A stretch of DNA of 22,957 nucleotides from positions 1 through 22,957 of the forward strand of contig CAKZZK010000204.1 in NCBI GenBank assembly GCA_937885235.1, in the 5' to 3' direction. The translations under genes and the position numbers were made by a program. Within the stretch, counting starts at the first letter, position 1. Every line of letters begins with the position of its first letter. The stretch is from an uncultured Treponema sp. Its GTDB lineage: Bacteria; Spirochaetota; Spirochaetia; Treponematales; Treponemataceae. The notes under the pieces were generated by a model. It had not been told where the DNA came from. It did not search any database and saw only the letters and a program-made list of their open reading frames with translations. Shown here piece by piece: positions 6,481-14,400 of the stretch.

Positions 6481-6545
6481 TTTGTAATGATTTCTCTACA
6501 AATTTGACGGGGAAACAGTCATATTTGTAGAGAAATCATTACAAA
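6481..6545. repeat. Perfect 23-bp inverted repeat in the divergent intergenic region
   Basis: Arm 6481-6503 is the exact reverse complement of 6523-6545. Inside the 19-base spacer, TGAC and GTCA can add four more pairs after one mismatch, leaving a 9-base loop. It lies about 145 bases before the HU-like start and about 90 bases before the cassette's first gene. No T-run suitable for termination follows on either strand. Candidates are an operator for the HU-like protein, a cruciform, or a recombination site. TATATTATAG at 6566-6575 could be a -10 region for the cassette, but no good -35 is visible. Confidence 0.9.
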
Positions 6546-6632
6546 AATGGCAGGTCGCCATGCCGTATATTATAGCTGTAAGCGCGGGCGAGGCAGTCCG
6601 CACTTGCACAGCAAAGATACGGAGGTTCCTTT

Positions 6633-6863
6633 ATGGAAAAGACGGAAGCACTGCTCACCAAGATGTACGGCGAGCTGCATGAGCTGGTGGGAGACCATCA
6701 GGAGTTTAAGCGGCAGACGGTGGAACGCCTGCGTTCTCTTGAGAGCGCGGTAAAGAACGCTCCTTCGGAACAGCGGGCGAAGATTTGTTCCTTTATATCA
6801 GCCCTTTCTGCCCTTGCCGCCCTTGCGGGTGCGCTTGGCATAGGAATAGGAGGCATACGGTGA
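6633..6863 (+). CDS. Small coiled-coil/TM protein, XhlA- or holin-accessory-like
   Basis: The 76-aa protein starts at ATG with GGAGG 7 bases upstream. Residues 1-45 form a charged helix of coiled-coil character (LTKMYGELHELVGDHQEF, then VERLRSLESAV). Residues about 51-73 are one Ala/Leu/Gly-rich membrane helix. This layout is that of XhlA-type haemolysin/holin helper proteins in phage and phage-like lysis cassettes. It is the first of four tightly packed genes; its stop overlaps the GTG of the hydrolase gene (GTGA). The name is by architecture, since the sequence is too short to be sure. Confidence 0.7.
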   Translation: MEKTEALLTKMYGELHELVGDHQEFKRQTVERLRSLESAVKNAPSEQRAKICSFISALSALAALAGALGIGIGGIR

Positions 6864-7336
6864 AAAGCACGCTTGACATCATTGCGACAACCCTGCGCAA
6901 GGCGGATCAGAGCGAAGTTGAGATATACCGCCTGCTGCTCGCCCAGTTTATAGGAACGCCATACGTCTACGGGGGCAGTTCCATACGCGGTTCCGATTGC
7001 AGCGGGAGTGTCTGCGCGGCGCTGAGCTATGCCCGCAATGTCTTTCTGCGCGTGACGGCGGATGAGCTTTATAGAAACATCTTTACCGAGGAGCTTCCGC
7101 TTGTCTACTGCGAAAAGCGCGAGAAGAAGATATGTGCGGCGTTCTTTTTGAACAAGGCGGGTAAGGCGGTTCACGTTGCAGGCTATGCAGGAAAGGGGGT
7201 ATTCGTAAATGTCTCTTCCATTGAAACGGGAAAGACAGGGCAGAAGCGCGGTTTGTTTGAACTGCGGAGGATGTATTCGCAGTTCACCATGGTCATTCGG
7301 GCTTTCAACGGGGAGGAAAAGCATGGACGTGTATGA
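6860..7336 (+). CDS. NlpC/P60-type peptidoglycan hydrolase (endolysin-like)
   Basis: I place the start at GTG 6860, which has AGGAGG about 7 bases upstream and overlaps the previous stop; this gives 158 aa. The catalytic core is visible: YVYGGSSIRGSDCSGS with the nucleophile Cys47, and AVHVAGYAGKGVFVNVSS with His105. In NlpC/P60 enzymes these residues cut peptide stems of peptidoglycan. There is no signal peptide and no cell-wall-binding domain, so release would depend on a holin, as for phage endolysins. The adjoining TM proteins support that reading. Phage origin is inferred; no phage structural gene is present. Confidence 0.85.
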   Translation: MKSTLDIIATTLRKADQSEVEIYRLLLAQFIGTPYVYGGSSIRGSDCSGSVCAALSYARNVFLRVTADELYRNIFTEELPLVYCEKREKKICAAFFLNKAGKAVHVAGYAGKGVFVNVSSIETGKTGQKRGLFELRRMYSQFTMVIRAFNGEEKHGRV

Positions 7337-7820
7337 GAAGGGATGGGCATACCTTGCAGGCTATGCGGGAAAGCGGCTTGTCATGCTTTTGGCAAAGCTT
7401 ACGGGGTTCAAGCCTTTCTGCCTTTACCTTGCGACGTTCCTCTTGTGCAGGGGCATTGTGGGGGAGGAAGCGTGGCTTACGGTGATGGTGACGGTGATAT
7501 GCAGTGCAAGCGGGCTTCGTCTTGCAGATACGCTTGACGCGGCGGGTTTGTTCCGCAGGGGCGTAAATAAAGAAAAGGAGTATAGGTATGAATCTTATGA
7601 AGGAAAGAAAGATGATGGGGAAGGGGACGGCGCTGTTCCTTTCAGTATTGCTGGCGGCAAAAGTTCCCTGCCATGCGCAGGAACTGCGGCAAGTGCATCC
7701 GCAGCAAGAGTGCGGCGCTATCCTGCCCGGCGTTCCATACGGCGCTCCCCTGCGCTTGACAGAGGGCGGGAAAGAATTAAAGAGCTGTGCAAAGAAGCTG
7801 CGGAGGAGCTCAAAAGATGA
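7323..7820 (+). CDS. Holin-like membrane protein with long overlapping tail
   Basis: ATG 7323 has GGAGG 6 bases upstream and overlaps the hydrolase gene's end by 14 bases. Residues 30-48 (FKPFCLYLATFLLCRGIV) and 52-70 (AWLTVMVTVICSASGL) are two membrane helices in a small basic protein, as in holins. After about residue 88 the frame enters the next gene and continues for 233 bases to 7820. The tail is basic and low in hydrophobicity and ends in a helix-like RERIKELCKEAAEELKR. Either the tail is a true overlapping extension, or the ancestral stop was lost and the tail is incidental. The N-terminal membrane part is the reliable portion. Confidence 0.65.
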   Translation: MDVYEKGWAYLAGYAGKRLVMLLAKLTGFKPFCLYLATFLLCRGIVGEEAWLTVMVTVICSASGLRLADTLDAAGLFRRGVNKEKEYRYESYEGKKDDGEGDGAVPFSIAGGKSSLPCAGTAASASAARVRRYPARRSIRRSPALDRGRERIKELCKEAAEELKR

Positions 7821-8013
7821 GGCAGGCGGCGAAGGCGCTCTGGAAGCAGAGCTCAACCGCATCCTTGAGGAAACCGTTGCCGATGCGCTTGAAGAACAGC
7901 GGCAGTCCTTCCTCAAACAGAAATCCTTCTGGCGCCGCACCGCGCTCACCGAGGGGCTCATCATCCTCACGGGCATATTCAGCGGGGTGATGGTGTACAG
8001 GATGACGCGATAA
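7588..8013 (+). CDS. Exported protein with C-terminal membrane anchor, lysis cassette partner
   Basis: The 141-aa protein starts at ATG with AAGGAG about 8 bases upstream. Residues 10-31 look like a signal peptide (GKGTALFLSVLLAAKVPCHA, cleavage likely before QE); Cys28 might be lipidated if a relaxed spirochaetal lipobox applies, but VPC is not a good one. A charged helix (ALEAELNRILEETVADALEE) spans about residues 83-105, and residues 118-137 form a C-terminal membrane helix. A periplasmic helix tied to membrane is the plan of spanin-type lysis proteins, which is also where phages overlap genes. No sequence relation to known spanins is claimed. Confidence 0.65.
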   Translation: MNLMKERKMMGKGTALFLSVLLAAKVPCHAQELRQVHPQQECGAILPGVPYGAPLRLTEGGKELKSCAKKLRRSSKDEAGGEGALEAELNRILEETVADALEEQRQSFLKQKSFWRRTALTEGLIILTGIFSGVMVYRMTR

Positions 8014-8040
8014 GCGGACGGGGGTAGGGGCATAATAAAA

Positions 8041-8074
8041 GCCACCGAAAGGTGTTTACATTCACTTCGGTGGC
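8041..8074. terminator. Terminator hairpin after the lysis-type cassette
   Basis: A 9-bp stem (GCCACCGAA with TTCGGTGGC) is extended on the inside by GTG/CAC past a two-base bulge. It is followed on + by CTTTC and, read on minus, by TTTTATTAT, so it could work in both directions. It begins 27 bases after the last cassette gene. Confidence 0.65.
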
Positions 8075-8176
8075 CTTTCACGCGCATGCTGCAACGCCTC
8101 CTGCATTATTTTGCGGTCTATCCGTATCATAGTCTGAATCCACGGAACTGTCAACATTTCGTGCGGCGGGGGCTGC

Positions 8177-8205
8177 TTGACATAAAGGGGGCGATAGAAT
8201 ATAGT
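8177..8205 (+). promoter_or_regulatory. Sigma70 promoter of the methyltransferase operon
   Basis: TTGACA (8177-8182) and TATAGT (8200-8205) are 17 bases apart. Transcription would start near 8212, about 33 bases before the chosen methyltransferase start. Confidence 0.8.
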
Positions 8206-8244
8206 TATCTTAGTTAGACAATGCTATCTTTCTTAGGAGGCACT

Positions 8245-9042
8245 ATGACGCTGCAATTAGGCGATGTAGAGACCACGGCGCTCATTCCCGTGGCAATAAA
8301 AGCAAGCGAAACGCTGCGGAAAAATGCCCGCATCCGTGATGATGTTGCGGTGCAGATTGTACAGCATCTGGAGATGGATACCGCCCCCCTTGACAAATTT
8401 ATGTCACACGAAGGCGTGATTGCCCGCACGGTCATGCTCGACAGGATGCTGAAACAGTTCATCGGGAAAAATCCAAATGCCGTTGTGGCAAACCTCGGCG
8501 CGGGTTTTGATAACAGGTTTTCACGTGTGGATAATGGAACAATTTCGTGGTTTGATGTCGATTTGCCAGATTCAATCGCCGCGCGAAAGAAGGTCTTTGC
8601 CGAGCGCGAGCGCGTCACAATGATTGCAGGGAGCGTTCTCAGCGACGAATGGGTCGCACCCATAAAAGCCGAAGTGCAGCGGAAAAATGCGCCTGTCATT
8701 TTCCTTGCGGAAGGGCTTTTCATGTACCTTACGCTCGCGGAAATCACGCAGGTTCTTTCTTTATTAAAGGGGAATTTTTCAAGCGGCACGCTGATTGCGG
8801 AGCAGAATAATCCGATGATGGTGAAAAATCAAAAGTACCACGATACGGTAAGCAAAACAAAAGCCGTGTTCAAAAGCGGCACAAAATCAGGCAAGGAAAT
8901 AGCTGATCTTGTGCAGGGAATCCGCTTTGTGGAAGAGCACAGCTTCAACGAAGAGATGAAGAAACATTCGCTCAGGGGAAAACTGTTTGCCGCATTGCTT
9001 CCCCAAATGAATGACCGCTGGGCGACCTTTGAGTGGGGATAA
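8245..9042 (+). CDS. Class I SAM-dependent methyltransferase, LCM/Tcm O-methyltransferase-like
   Basis: ATG 8245 follows AGGAGG by 4 bases; an in-frame ATG at 8221 has no ribosome-binding site. The 265-aa protein has the SAM-binding loop NLGAGFDNRF at 83-92, an acidic strand end (SWFDVDLPDSI) and the IFLAEGLFMYLT motif typical of the leucine-carboxyl-methyltransferase (PF04072) family. Members methylate carboxyl or hydroxyl groups, either on protein C-termini or on small natural products. It is the first gene of an operon with a GNAT enzyme and two ABC half-exporters, so a small-molecule substrate is more likely than a protein; this is inference. Confidence 0.85.
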   Translation: MTLQLGDVETTALIPVAIKASETLRKNARIRDDVAVQIVQHLEMDTAPLDKFMSHEGVIARTVMLDRMLKQFIGKNPNAVVANLGAGFDNRFSRVDNGTISWFDVDLPDSIAARKKVFAERERVTMIAGSVLSDEWVAPIKAEVQRKNAPVIFLAEGLFMYLTLAEITQVLSLLKGNFSSGTLIAEQNNPMMVKNQKYHDTVSKTKAVFKSGTKSGKEIADLVQGIRFVEEHSFNEEMKKHSLRGKLFAALLPQMNDRWATFEWG

Positions 9043-9043
9043 A

Positions 9044-9664
9044 ATGCAGCAGCTTACACAACTCAGCGAAGAGGAGATGGACGAATTTGCAAAAGCCTTT
9101 GCCTGGTATGACTATGCCGCAGGGGAAAAAGGAATGGTTCCGTTCTATCCAAAGTACCCCGACAGGGCGCCGCTCATAAATTACTTGAAGGCAATTATCC
9201 GCCCTGCGCTGGCGGCGGGATGCGTGTGGACTACTTCTGAAAATCACGAGGGAATCATAATCCTCACCGACACGACGAATCCGCCCAAACTGCGTCACGT
9301 CATCCAGATGATGCGCGGTATGGTGAAGGCTCTTTCGTTTAGGGGATTTTTAGGAGTGATGAAGCAATTTCAGGCAGGCGGCGAAAGCCTTGAAAAGAAA
9401 TTCCGCAGGGAAAAGCGCAGCTTTGTTCAGATTGAGCTTTTGTGCGTGAAAAAAGAAGCACAGGGCAAAGGCTTTATGCGTCCGCTGGTTGAAAAGGCGT
9501 TTTCCCTTGCAGACGAAAAGGATTTGCCTGTCATCATAAGCACCGATGCAGCCCTCAAAAAAGACAAGTACGCCCACTTCGGGCTGAGCCTTGTAAACAC
9601 GCGGAAAATCGAGGACGGCTCGTTTTTATACGATTTGGTGCGCGAGCGAAAATCCGTGCGATAA
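9044..9664 (+). CDS. GNAT-family N-acetyltransferase
   Basis: The ATG lies one base after the methyltransferase stop, with GGGGA upstream; 206 aa. Motif A of GNAT proteins is visible at about residues 127-147: IELLCVKKEAQGKGFMRPLV, with Gln140-Gly-Lys-Gly143 as the acetyl-CoA pyrophosphate loop. A later segment (LPVIISTDAALKKDKYAHFG) fits the family's closing strand and helix. The substrate is unknown. Being between a methyltransferase and exporter genes, it could modify an exported small molecule or confer resistance to it. Confidence 0.85.
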   Translation: MQQLTQLSEEEMDEFAKAFAWYDYAAGEKGMVPFYPKYPDRAPLINYLKAIIRPALAAGCVWTTSENHEGIIILTDTTNPPKLRHVIQMMRGMVKALSFRGFLGVMKQFQAGGESLEKKFRREKRSFVQIELLCVKKEAQGKGFMRPLVEKAFSLADEKDLPVIISTDAALKKDKYAHFGLSLVNTRKIEDGSFLYDLVRERKSVR

Positions 9665-9679
9665 AAATTGGAAAATAAA

Positions 9680-10766
9680 ATGAAAATTCACAGAGGCTCT
9701 ATGATTTCTTCGGTAAGCCCCTACATGAGGGGCTATAAAAAGTACACAGCTGCGGCGGTTGTCCTTGCCAGCGCGGGAATTGCCTTCAGCATCATTCCCT
9801 ATTATTTCTTGTACCAGTTGATTGTTCCGCTGGTAGAAAGGCGGCCGCTTGCATTCAACTACATACTGGGGCGGGTAGGGTTGATAGCGGCATGTGAATT
9901 CCTTTACGGTGTTCTCTAGTTTTAAGCGGCACGGTGACGCTGGCAAAGCTCATTCTGGTTCTGTGCATGTCGTTCTCCATAGGTCCTGCCTTGCTCCATG
10001 CCCTGCAGTTCGGGGGCAAGATACCCCAGTTGGATTACAAGATAAAGGAGCTGGAAAAGCTGATGAGCCATCCGCCTGTCAAGCAGGGAAAGAATGGCTT
10101 TGAGGGGGAGGGCTACAACATAGAGTTCAAGGACATTCGCGCGGCAAGTCAACGCTCGCCAAGCTGCTCGTGCACTTTTATGACACTGACGGCGGGAGTA
10201 TAACGCTTGGCGGGCAGGACATCACGGATATGTCGGTGGAAGAGCTGAACAATCAGATTTCCTATGTGGCACAGGAGCAGTTTCTGTTCAACACGAGCCT
10301 TTACGAGAACATCCTGATAGGCCGCCCTTCCGCGACAAGGGAGCAGGTCCTTGACGCAGCCCGCCGCGCCCAGTGCGATGAGTTTTTGTCCCGCTTCCCC
10401 AAGGGCATAGACACTCTCGCCGGTGACAGCGGCAAGCAGCTTTCAGGCGGGGAGAGGCAGCGCATATCACTTGCCCGCGCCATCCTAAAAGATGCGCCTG
10501 TCATCGTGCTGGACGAGGCGACTGCTTTCATGGATCCGGAGAACGAGGAGAAGATGAACGCCGCAATTGGCGAGATAGTGAAGGACAAGACCGTGATTGT
10601 GATTGCGCACAGGCTTGCTTCCATAAAGAATGCGGAGAAAATCTGTGTGCTCAAAGCGGGTAATGTGATTGCCGAGGGAACGCACAATCAGCTGATTGAG
10701 TCCTCTGAGGAATACAAAAAGCTCTGGCAGGCAACATCAGCTGCAGCACAGTGGAGGATAGCGTAA
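9680..10766 (+). pseudogene. First ABC half-exporter (IrtA/YbtP-like), inactivated by two deletions
   Basis: Three pieces of one ABC exporter lie in three frames. 9680-9919 holds the N-terminus and first membrane helix (SVSPYMRGYKKYTAAAV). 9931-10141 holds the last membrane helix and linker (VTLAKLILVLCMSFSIGPAL to NIEFKDIR). 10143-10766 holds the ATPase from inside Walker A (GKSTLAKLLVHFYD) through the LSGGERQR signature, Walker B VIVLDEATA and the H-loop VIAHRL. An intact member has about 580 residues; here four membrane helices and the start of the ATPase domain, including the first glycines of Walker A, are gone. The last two pieces meet exactly at FKDIR and GKST. It lies 1 base before the second half-exporter, so the pair originally formed a heterodimer. 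Confidence 0.85.
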
Positions 10767-10767
10767 C

Positions 10768-12345
10768 ATGAAAAACAAATCGATGATAGGAATGATGCAC
10801 CGCCTGGTGGAATCCTGCGGCAAATATAAGACAAGAATCCGTGCGTCATACCTAGCGGGCTTCTTCAAGGGTATGTTCATGAAAGCCCCCCTCATGCTCT
10901 GCTTCCTTGTGGTCGCAGGCTTTATGGAAGGAACGGTGACAAGGCAGACCTGCCTGCTTGCCGGGGCTTCGCTTTTTGCCTGTGTCGTGGCGCAGGCAGT
11001 CCTCCAGCATGCCTCCGACAGGCTACAGTCTGCCACGGGCTTCATGGTCTTTGCCGACAAGCGCATGCAGCTGGGAGACCATTTCCGCAAGCTTTCTATG
11101 GGCTACTTTACAGGCGGGAATATCGGGAAGGTTTCGAGCGTCCTTGCGACTGACATGAATTTTATAGAAGAGAACTGCATGGGCGTTCTGGAGCTACTTG
11201 CAAGCTTCATTATTTCTCAGGTCATGATGTGTTCTTTCATGTTCTACCTTGACTGGCATCTAGGTCTTGCAAGCATTGCGATTGTCGCTGTGTTTATCCT
11301 TATCGGAAAGATGATGATGGGCAATACCCTCTCCCATTCCGTGAAAAAACAGGAAAGCGCAGAAAGACTCACGTCTGCTGTCCTTGAGTTTGCAGAGGGA
11401 ATCGGAATCATAAAGACCTACAATATGCTGGGGGAAAAGTCAAGGGAACTGAGCGGGCAGTTTGAGTATAGCTGTGATGAAAGCATCGCGTTCGAGAAGG
11501 ACTATGCGCCCTGGGCAACGGCCCTTTACCTGGCATACGGTCTTGGCTCCGCGCTCATTTTGTTCATCGCGGCAAAGTTCATGTCCTTGGGCGCAATAAG
11601 CGACGTGCAGATGGTCGGCATGATACTCTTCCTGTTTGACACCTTCATCAGCATAAAGTCCTATTACTCTCAGATTGCCCGCCTGACAGTGACGGACGCA
11701 TGCCTTGACAGGATAGAGAGCGTCTTTGATGAGGCTGAGATATGCGCAGCGGGAACGGCAGCCCTTCCCGCTGCGGACAGGAACAGCATTCCTGAAATCT
11801 CATACCGGGATGTCAGCTTTGCTTACGATGACAAGGAAGCCCTGCATGGAATCAGCTTTGATGTGGAAAAAGATCAGATGCTTGCCCTTGTGGGACCGAG
11901 CGGCGGCGGCAAGTCCACGATTGCCAACCTGCTTGCCCGCTTCTGGGACGTGAAGGAGGGAAGCATTCAGATACGCGGCACGGACATACGCGACGTGCCT
12001 CTGTCCGACCTGATGGACAACATCAGCATGGTGTTCCAGCGGGTATATCTTTTTCAGGACAGCATCTTGAACAACATCGCTATGGGAAAGTCAAACGCAA
12101 CACGGGAGGAAGTCATTGAGGTCGCAAAGAAAGCAAGGTGCTATGATTTCATAATGAAGCTGCCGGATGGATTTGACACGGTGATCGGCGAGGGTGGGGC
12201 AAGCCTTTCTGGAGGCGAGCAGCAGCGTATTTCGATAGCCCGCTGCATGCTCAAGGATGCGCCCATCGTCATACTGGACGAGGCAACAGCCAGCGTAGAC
12301 GCGGACAACGAGTACAAGAATATGGTTCTTAGGCAGACTGCGTAG
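10768..12345 (+). pseudogene. Second ABC half-exporter, truncated before the H-loop
   Basis: The 525-residue frame has a complete six-helix membrane domain, Walker A GPSGGGKST at 376-384, the LSGGEQQR signature, and Walker B IVILDEATASVD with Asp504-Glu505. It then ends 20 residues later in a non-family tail (EYKNMVLRQTA). Exporters of this class (about 580 residues) carry the switch His of the AHRL motif about 30 residues after Walker B; it is absent. The stop codon lies inside a 12-bp perfect palindrome. Since the partner is also broken, this gene is probably non-functional, although a folded protein could still be made. Confidence 0.75.
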
Positions 12346-12363
12346 CGGAAGCGCTACGCAGTC
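12336..12363. repeat. 12-bp perfect palindrome at the exporter/regulator junction
   Basis: Arms 12336-12347 and 12352-12363 pair perfectly around a GAAG loop. They contain the exporter's TAG stop and touch the stop of the convergent AraC gene. No T-run follows on either strand. It may work as a bidirectional terminator or be the scar of the event that removed the exporter's end. Confidence 0.7.
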
Positions 12364-13309
12364 ATTCCGGGCTTCCGCATTGTCTTCTCTGCTGCTTGCG
12401 GTATATCGATGGTGTGTATCCGCAGTATTTATGGAACATTGCCGTGAATTTCGCCTGATTTTCATATCCGACCCTTGCCGCAATGTCTACGATGGAAAGC
12501 GCGGAGGATGAAAGGAGCTGTTTCGCTTCACGGATGCGCGAATCCCTCACGTAATCAGAAATGCTTTTCCCAAAGACATAGCGGAACCAGTTTTTCAGGC
12601 TGCTGTCCCCCACATCCAGCTGCTTTGCGATTTCTGGAATTGTTATTCTTCTGCTCAGATTCTTCGTCAGCAGCCGTTCGGCGGATTTCGCACATTCAAT
12701 CTGGCGGGATGTCAAAGCCGAAACCGGAATATTCTCAAGCTTGGCTTCCCCTGTCGAGAGCGTACGAAAAATAAGCAGCGAATAGAGACGCAGCTGCTCT
12801 ATATCGGGGCTGTCTAGATTCAGAAGCTCAGACAATGACTGCGCGATAGGGCAAAGCTTATCCCACCGATCCGTGAGCAGCGTGTCCTGATGGCTCAGGT
12901 AGAGCCTCTCTATTTTTTCGGGATGAACGCCAAAACGGGTGAACTCTTCTGGCATCTGGTCCAATGCTTCTGTCTCGACATACAGTTCTATTCCTGTGTA
13001 GCTGTCGGACGGATAGGAAAAGGTCTTTGGCGAATCATTCCGGCTGATGGCCATGGTTCCTCCTTTCACATAGATGTCGTTCCCGCCGCACATCCGTACC
13101 TCGCAGATTCCGACCAGAGAAAAGTTGACCCGCATAAAAACCTTGGACGTAAAGAGCGGAGCAAAGCTATCGCTCGGAATGTCTTTTGTTTTGATTTCAT
13201 TATAACTAAGAAGAATTCCAGGGAAAAGGCGAAAGAAAGAGACCCTGCTTTTCCCTTTGTAGACGGCTCTCAGGCATCCTGTTTTTTCGTAAACATAAAA
13301 ATTGTCCAT
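12362..13309 (-). CDS. AraC-family transcriptional regulator
   Basis: I take ATG 13307-13309 as the start (315 aa); an upstream in-frame TTG (13327) would lie within the promoter. The C-terminal third, about residues 213-305, is a double helix-turn-helix: ITIPEIAKQLDVGDSSLKNWF, then LSIVDIAARVGYENQAKFTAMF and the closing YCGYTPSIYRK. The N-terminal 200 residues form a ligand-sensing domain with the YGGND/VKGGTMAISR type pattern seen in YbtA/PchR-like regulators of siderophore genes (resemblance by eye). It is divergent from the nickel/peptide-type importer operon and probably controls it, with a signal ligand delivered by that importer. It is convergent with the broken exporter operon. Confidence 0.85.
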   Translation of the reverse strand: MDNFYVYEKTGCLRAVYKGKSRVSFFRLFPGILLSYNEIKTKDIPSDSFAPLFTSKVFMRVNFSLVGICEVRMCGGNDIYVKGGTMAISRNDSPKTFSYPSDSYTGIELYVETEALDQMPEEFTRFGVHPEKIERLYLSHQDTLLTDRWDKLCPIAQSLSELLNLDSPDIEQLRLYSLLIFRTLSTGEAKLENIPVSALTSRQIECAKSAERLLTKNLSRRITIPEIAKQLDVGDSSLKNWFRYVFGKSISDYVRDSRIREAKQLLSSSALSIVDIAARVGYENQAKFTAMFHKYCGYTPSIYRKQQRRQCGSPE

Positions 13310-13315
13310 GGAGTG

Positions 13316-13344
13316 ATTATAGCACAAATGGTTAGCCAGAGCAA
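13316..13344 (-). promoter_or_regulatory. Promoter of the AraC gene, probably giving a leaderless mRNA
   Basis: On the minus strand TTGCTC (13339-13344) and a perfect TATAAT (13316-13321) are 17 bases apart. Only six bases separate TATAAT from the ATG, which places the expected transcription start on or next to the A of the start codon. No ribosome-binding site is present. Confidence 0.7.
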
Positions 13345-13437
13345 ACTATTTTTGCCGGATGGATTAATTTTTTGCTGTATGGGCATAGAAAAGGGATGGC
13401 GCAAAATATATATTGTTAGGAGTTACTAACTTGAAAG

Positions 13438-14400
13438 GTGGAGAAATTGACTCGTGGAACCAAGGTTTTTATCGGGAGAAAGGTTTTTGAAGTCATTCTG
13501 ACGGCATTGATTGTCACGATTATTTCGTTTGGGCTGATGAAGCTGTCCCCTGTGGATGCGGCGACGGCCTACCTGCAAAGGAACCAGACTCCTGTCACCG
13601 CAGGAAATCTGGAACGGGTGCGCACCGCGATGGGATTAAACAGACCCATTGCCGTGCAGTACCTCAGCTGGCTCAAGAACGCCCTGCGCGGTGATTTCGG
13701 CAGGTCCTACGTAAACAGCAAGGATGTGCTTTTGCAGGAGCTGTCCGCCTTTTCCTTTACTGCCCGGGTGATTCTGCTGGCAGGCTTTTTGGAGGCCGCG
13801 CTGATTGTCCTGATCGGCTGCCTCTGCTATCTGTGCAGGAATCGGGTTCTGGGGCATCTTGTCTCTGCGCTCTGCTTTGCCGCCATCTCCATACCGCCTT
13901 TTTTCCTTGCCAGCCAGTACATCGATGTGGTCGTCGTGAAGCTTGGCCTTGGCTCGGTCGTAGGCAACACGGGACTGATGCGCTTTTTGCCCGCAGCCTT
14001 GTGCTTTGTTCCCGGGACTTCCGCGTTCTTCGGCCCCCTGTTCGCAAGCAGCATTACGGCGCAGATGGCATTGGACTGCGCTGACTATGCGCGGTGCAGG
14101 GACTTTAGCGAGAAGAGGATATTGCTCCGCCATGCAGTCCCTTCTGCCCTGATTTCCATCATACCAAGCTTTTTCCAGATGCTTGCGCTGAACCTTGCCG
14201 GGGCGATTGTAATCGAGCAGGTTTTCTCGATTCCGGGACTTGGATACCTCATCTTAAGTGGCGTCACCTATCGTGACCCGCCGGTCATCCATGCGACGAT
14301 TCTCCTTCTGGCCCTGACCCTCTCGCTGTTCAATATTCTGGCCGATGTGGTCAGACGGATTATCAGTCACAGCACGGATTTGCTGATGGTGCATGCATGA
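13438..14400 (+). CDS. ABC importer permease 1 (NikB/OppB-type)
   Basis: The 320-aa protein has six membrane segments, the N-terminal KLSPVDAATAY/GLNRPIAVQYLSWLKNALRGDFG pattern of DppB/OppB/NikB permeases, and the cytoplasmic EAA loop (YARCRDFSEKRILLRHAVPS). The start is uncertain: GTG 13438, or TTG 13447, which follows GGTGGAG closely. It is the first gene of an operon divergent from the AraC regulator; an imperfect inverted repeat GTTAG/CTAAC lies at 13415-13430 just before it and could be a regulator site. Its stop overlaps the next start (ATGA), typical of coupled permease genes. Confidence 0.85.
   Translation: MEKLTRGTKVFIGRKVFEVILTALIVTIISFGLMKLSPVDAATAYLQRNQTPVTAGNLERVRTAMGLNRPIAVQYLSWLKNALRGDFGRSYVNSKDVLLQELSAFSFTARVILLAGFLEAALIVLIGCLCYLCRNRVLGHLVSALCFAAISIPPFFLASQYIDVVVVKLGLGSVVGNTGLMRFLPAALCFVPGTSAFFGPLFASSITAQMALDCADYARCRDFSEKRILLRHAVPSALISIIPSFFQMLALNLAGAIVIEQVFSIPGLGYLILSGVTYRDPPVIHATILLLALTLSLFNILADVVRRIISHSTDLLMVHA

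Noticed and set aside
5619..8013. Complete prophage
   Set aside because: No capsid, tail, terminase, replication or integrase gene lies anywhere in the window; only lysis-type genes are seen.
7588..8013. Rz/Rz1 spanin identity for the exported protein
   Set aside because: The lipobox is poor and the C-terminal membrane helix is not the Rz or Rz1 layout; only a functional analogy is kept.
7305..8087. 260-codon minus-strand frame across the lysis cassette
   Set aside because: It is a shadow of three well-supported + strand genes with ribosome-binding sites; its composition (Arg/Pro/Cys-rich) is not protein-like.
13415..13430. Fur/DtxR-type metal box before the importer operon
   Set aside because: The GTTAG/CTAAC repeat is only 5 bp per arm and does not match a known consensus.
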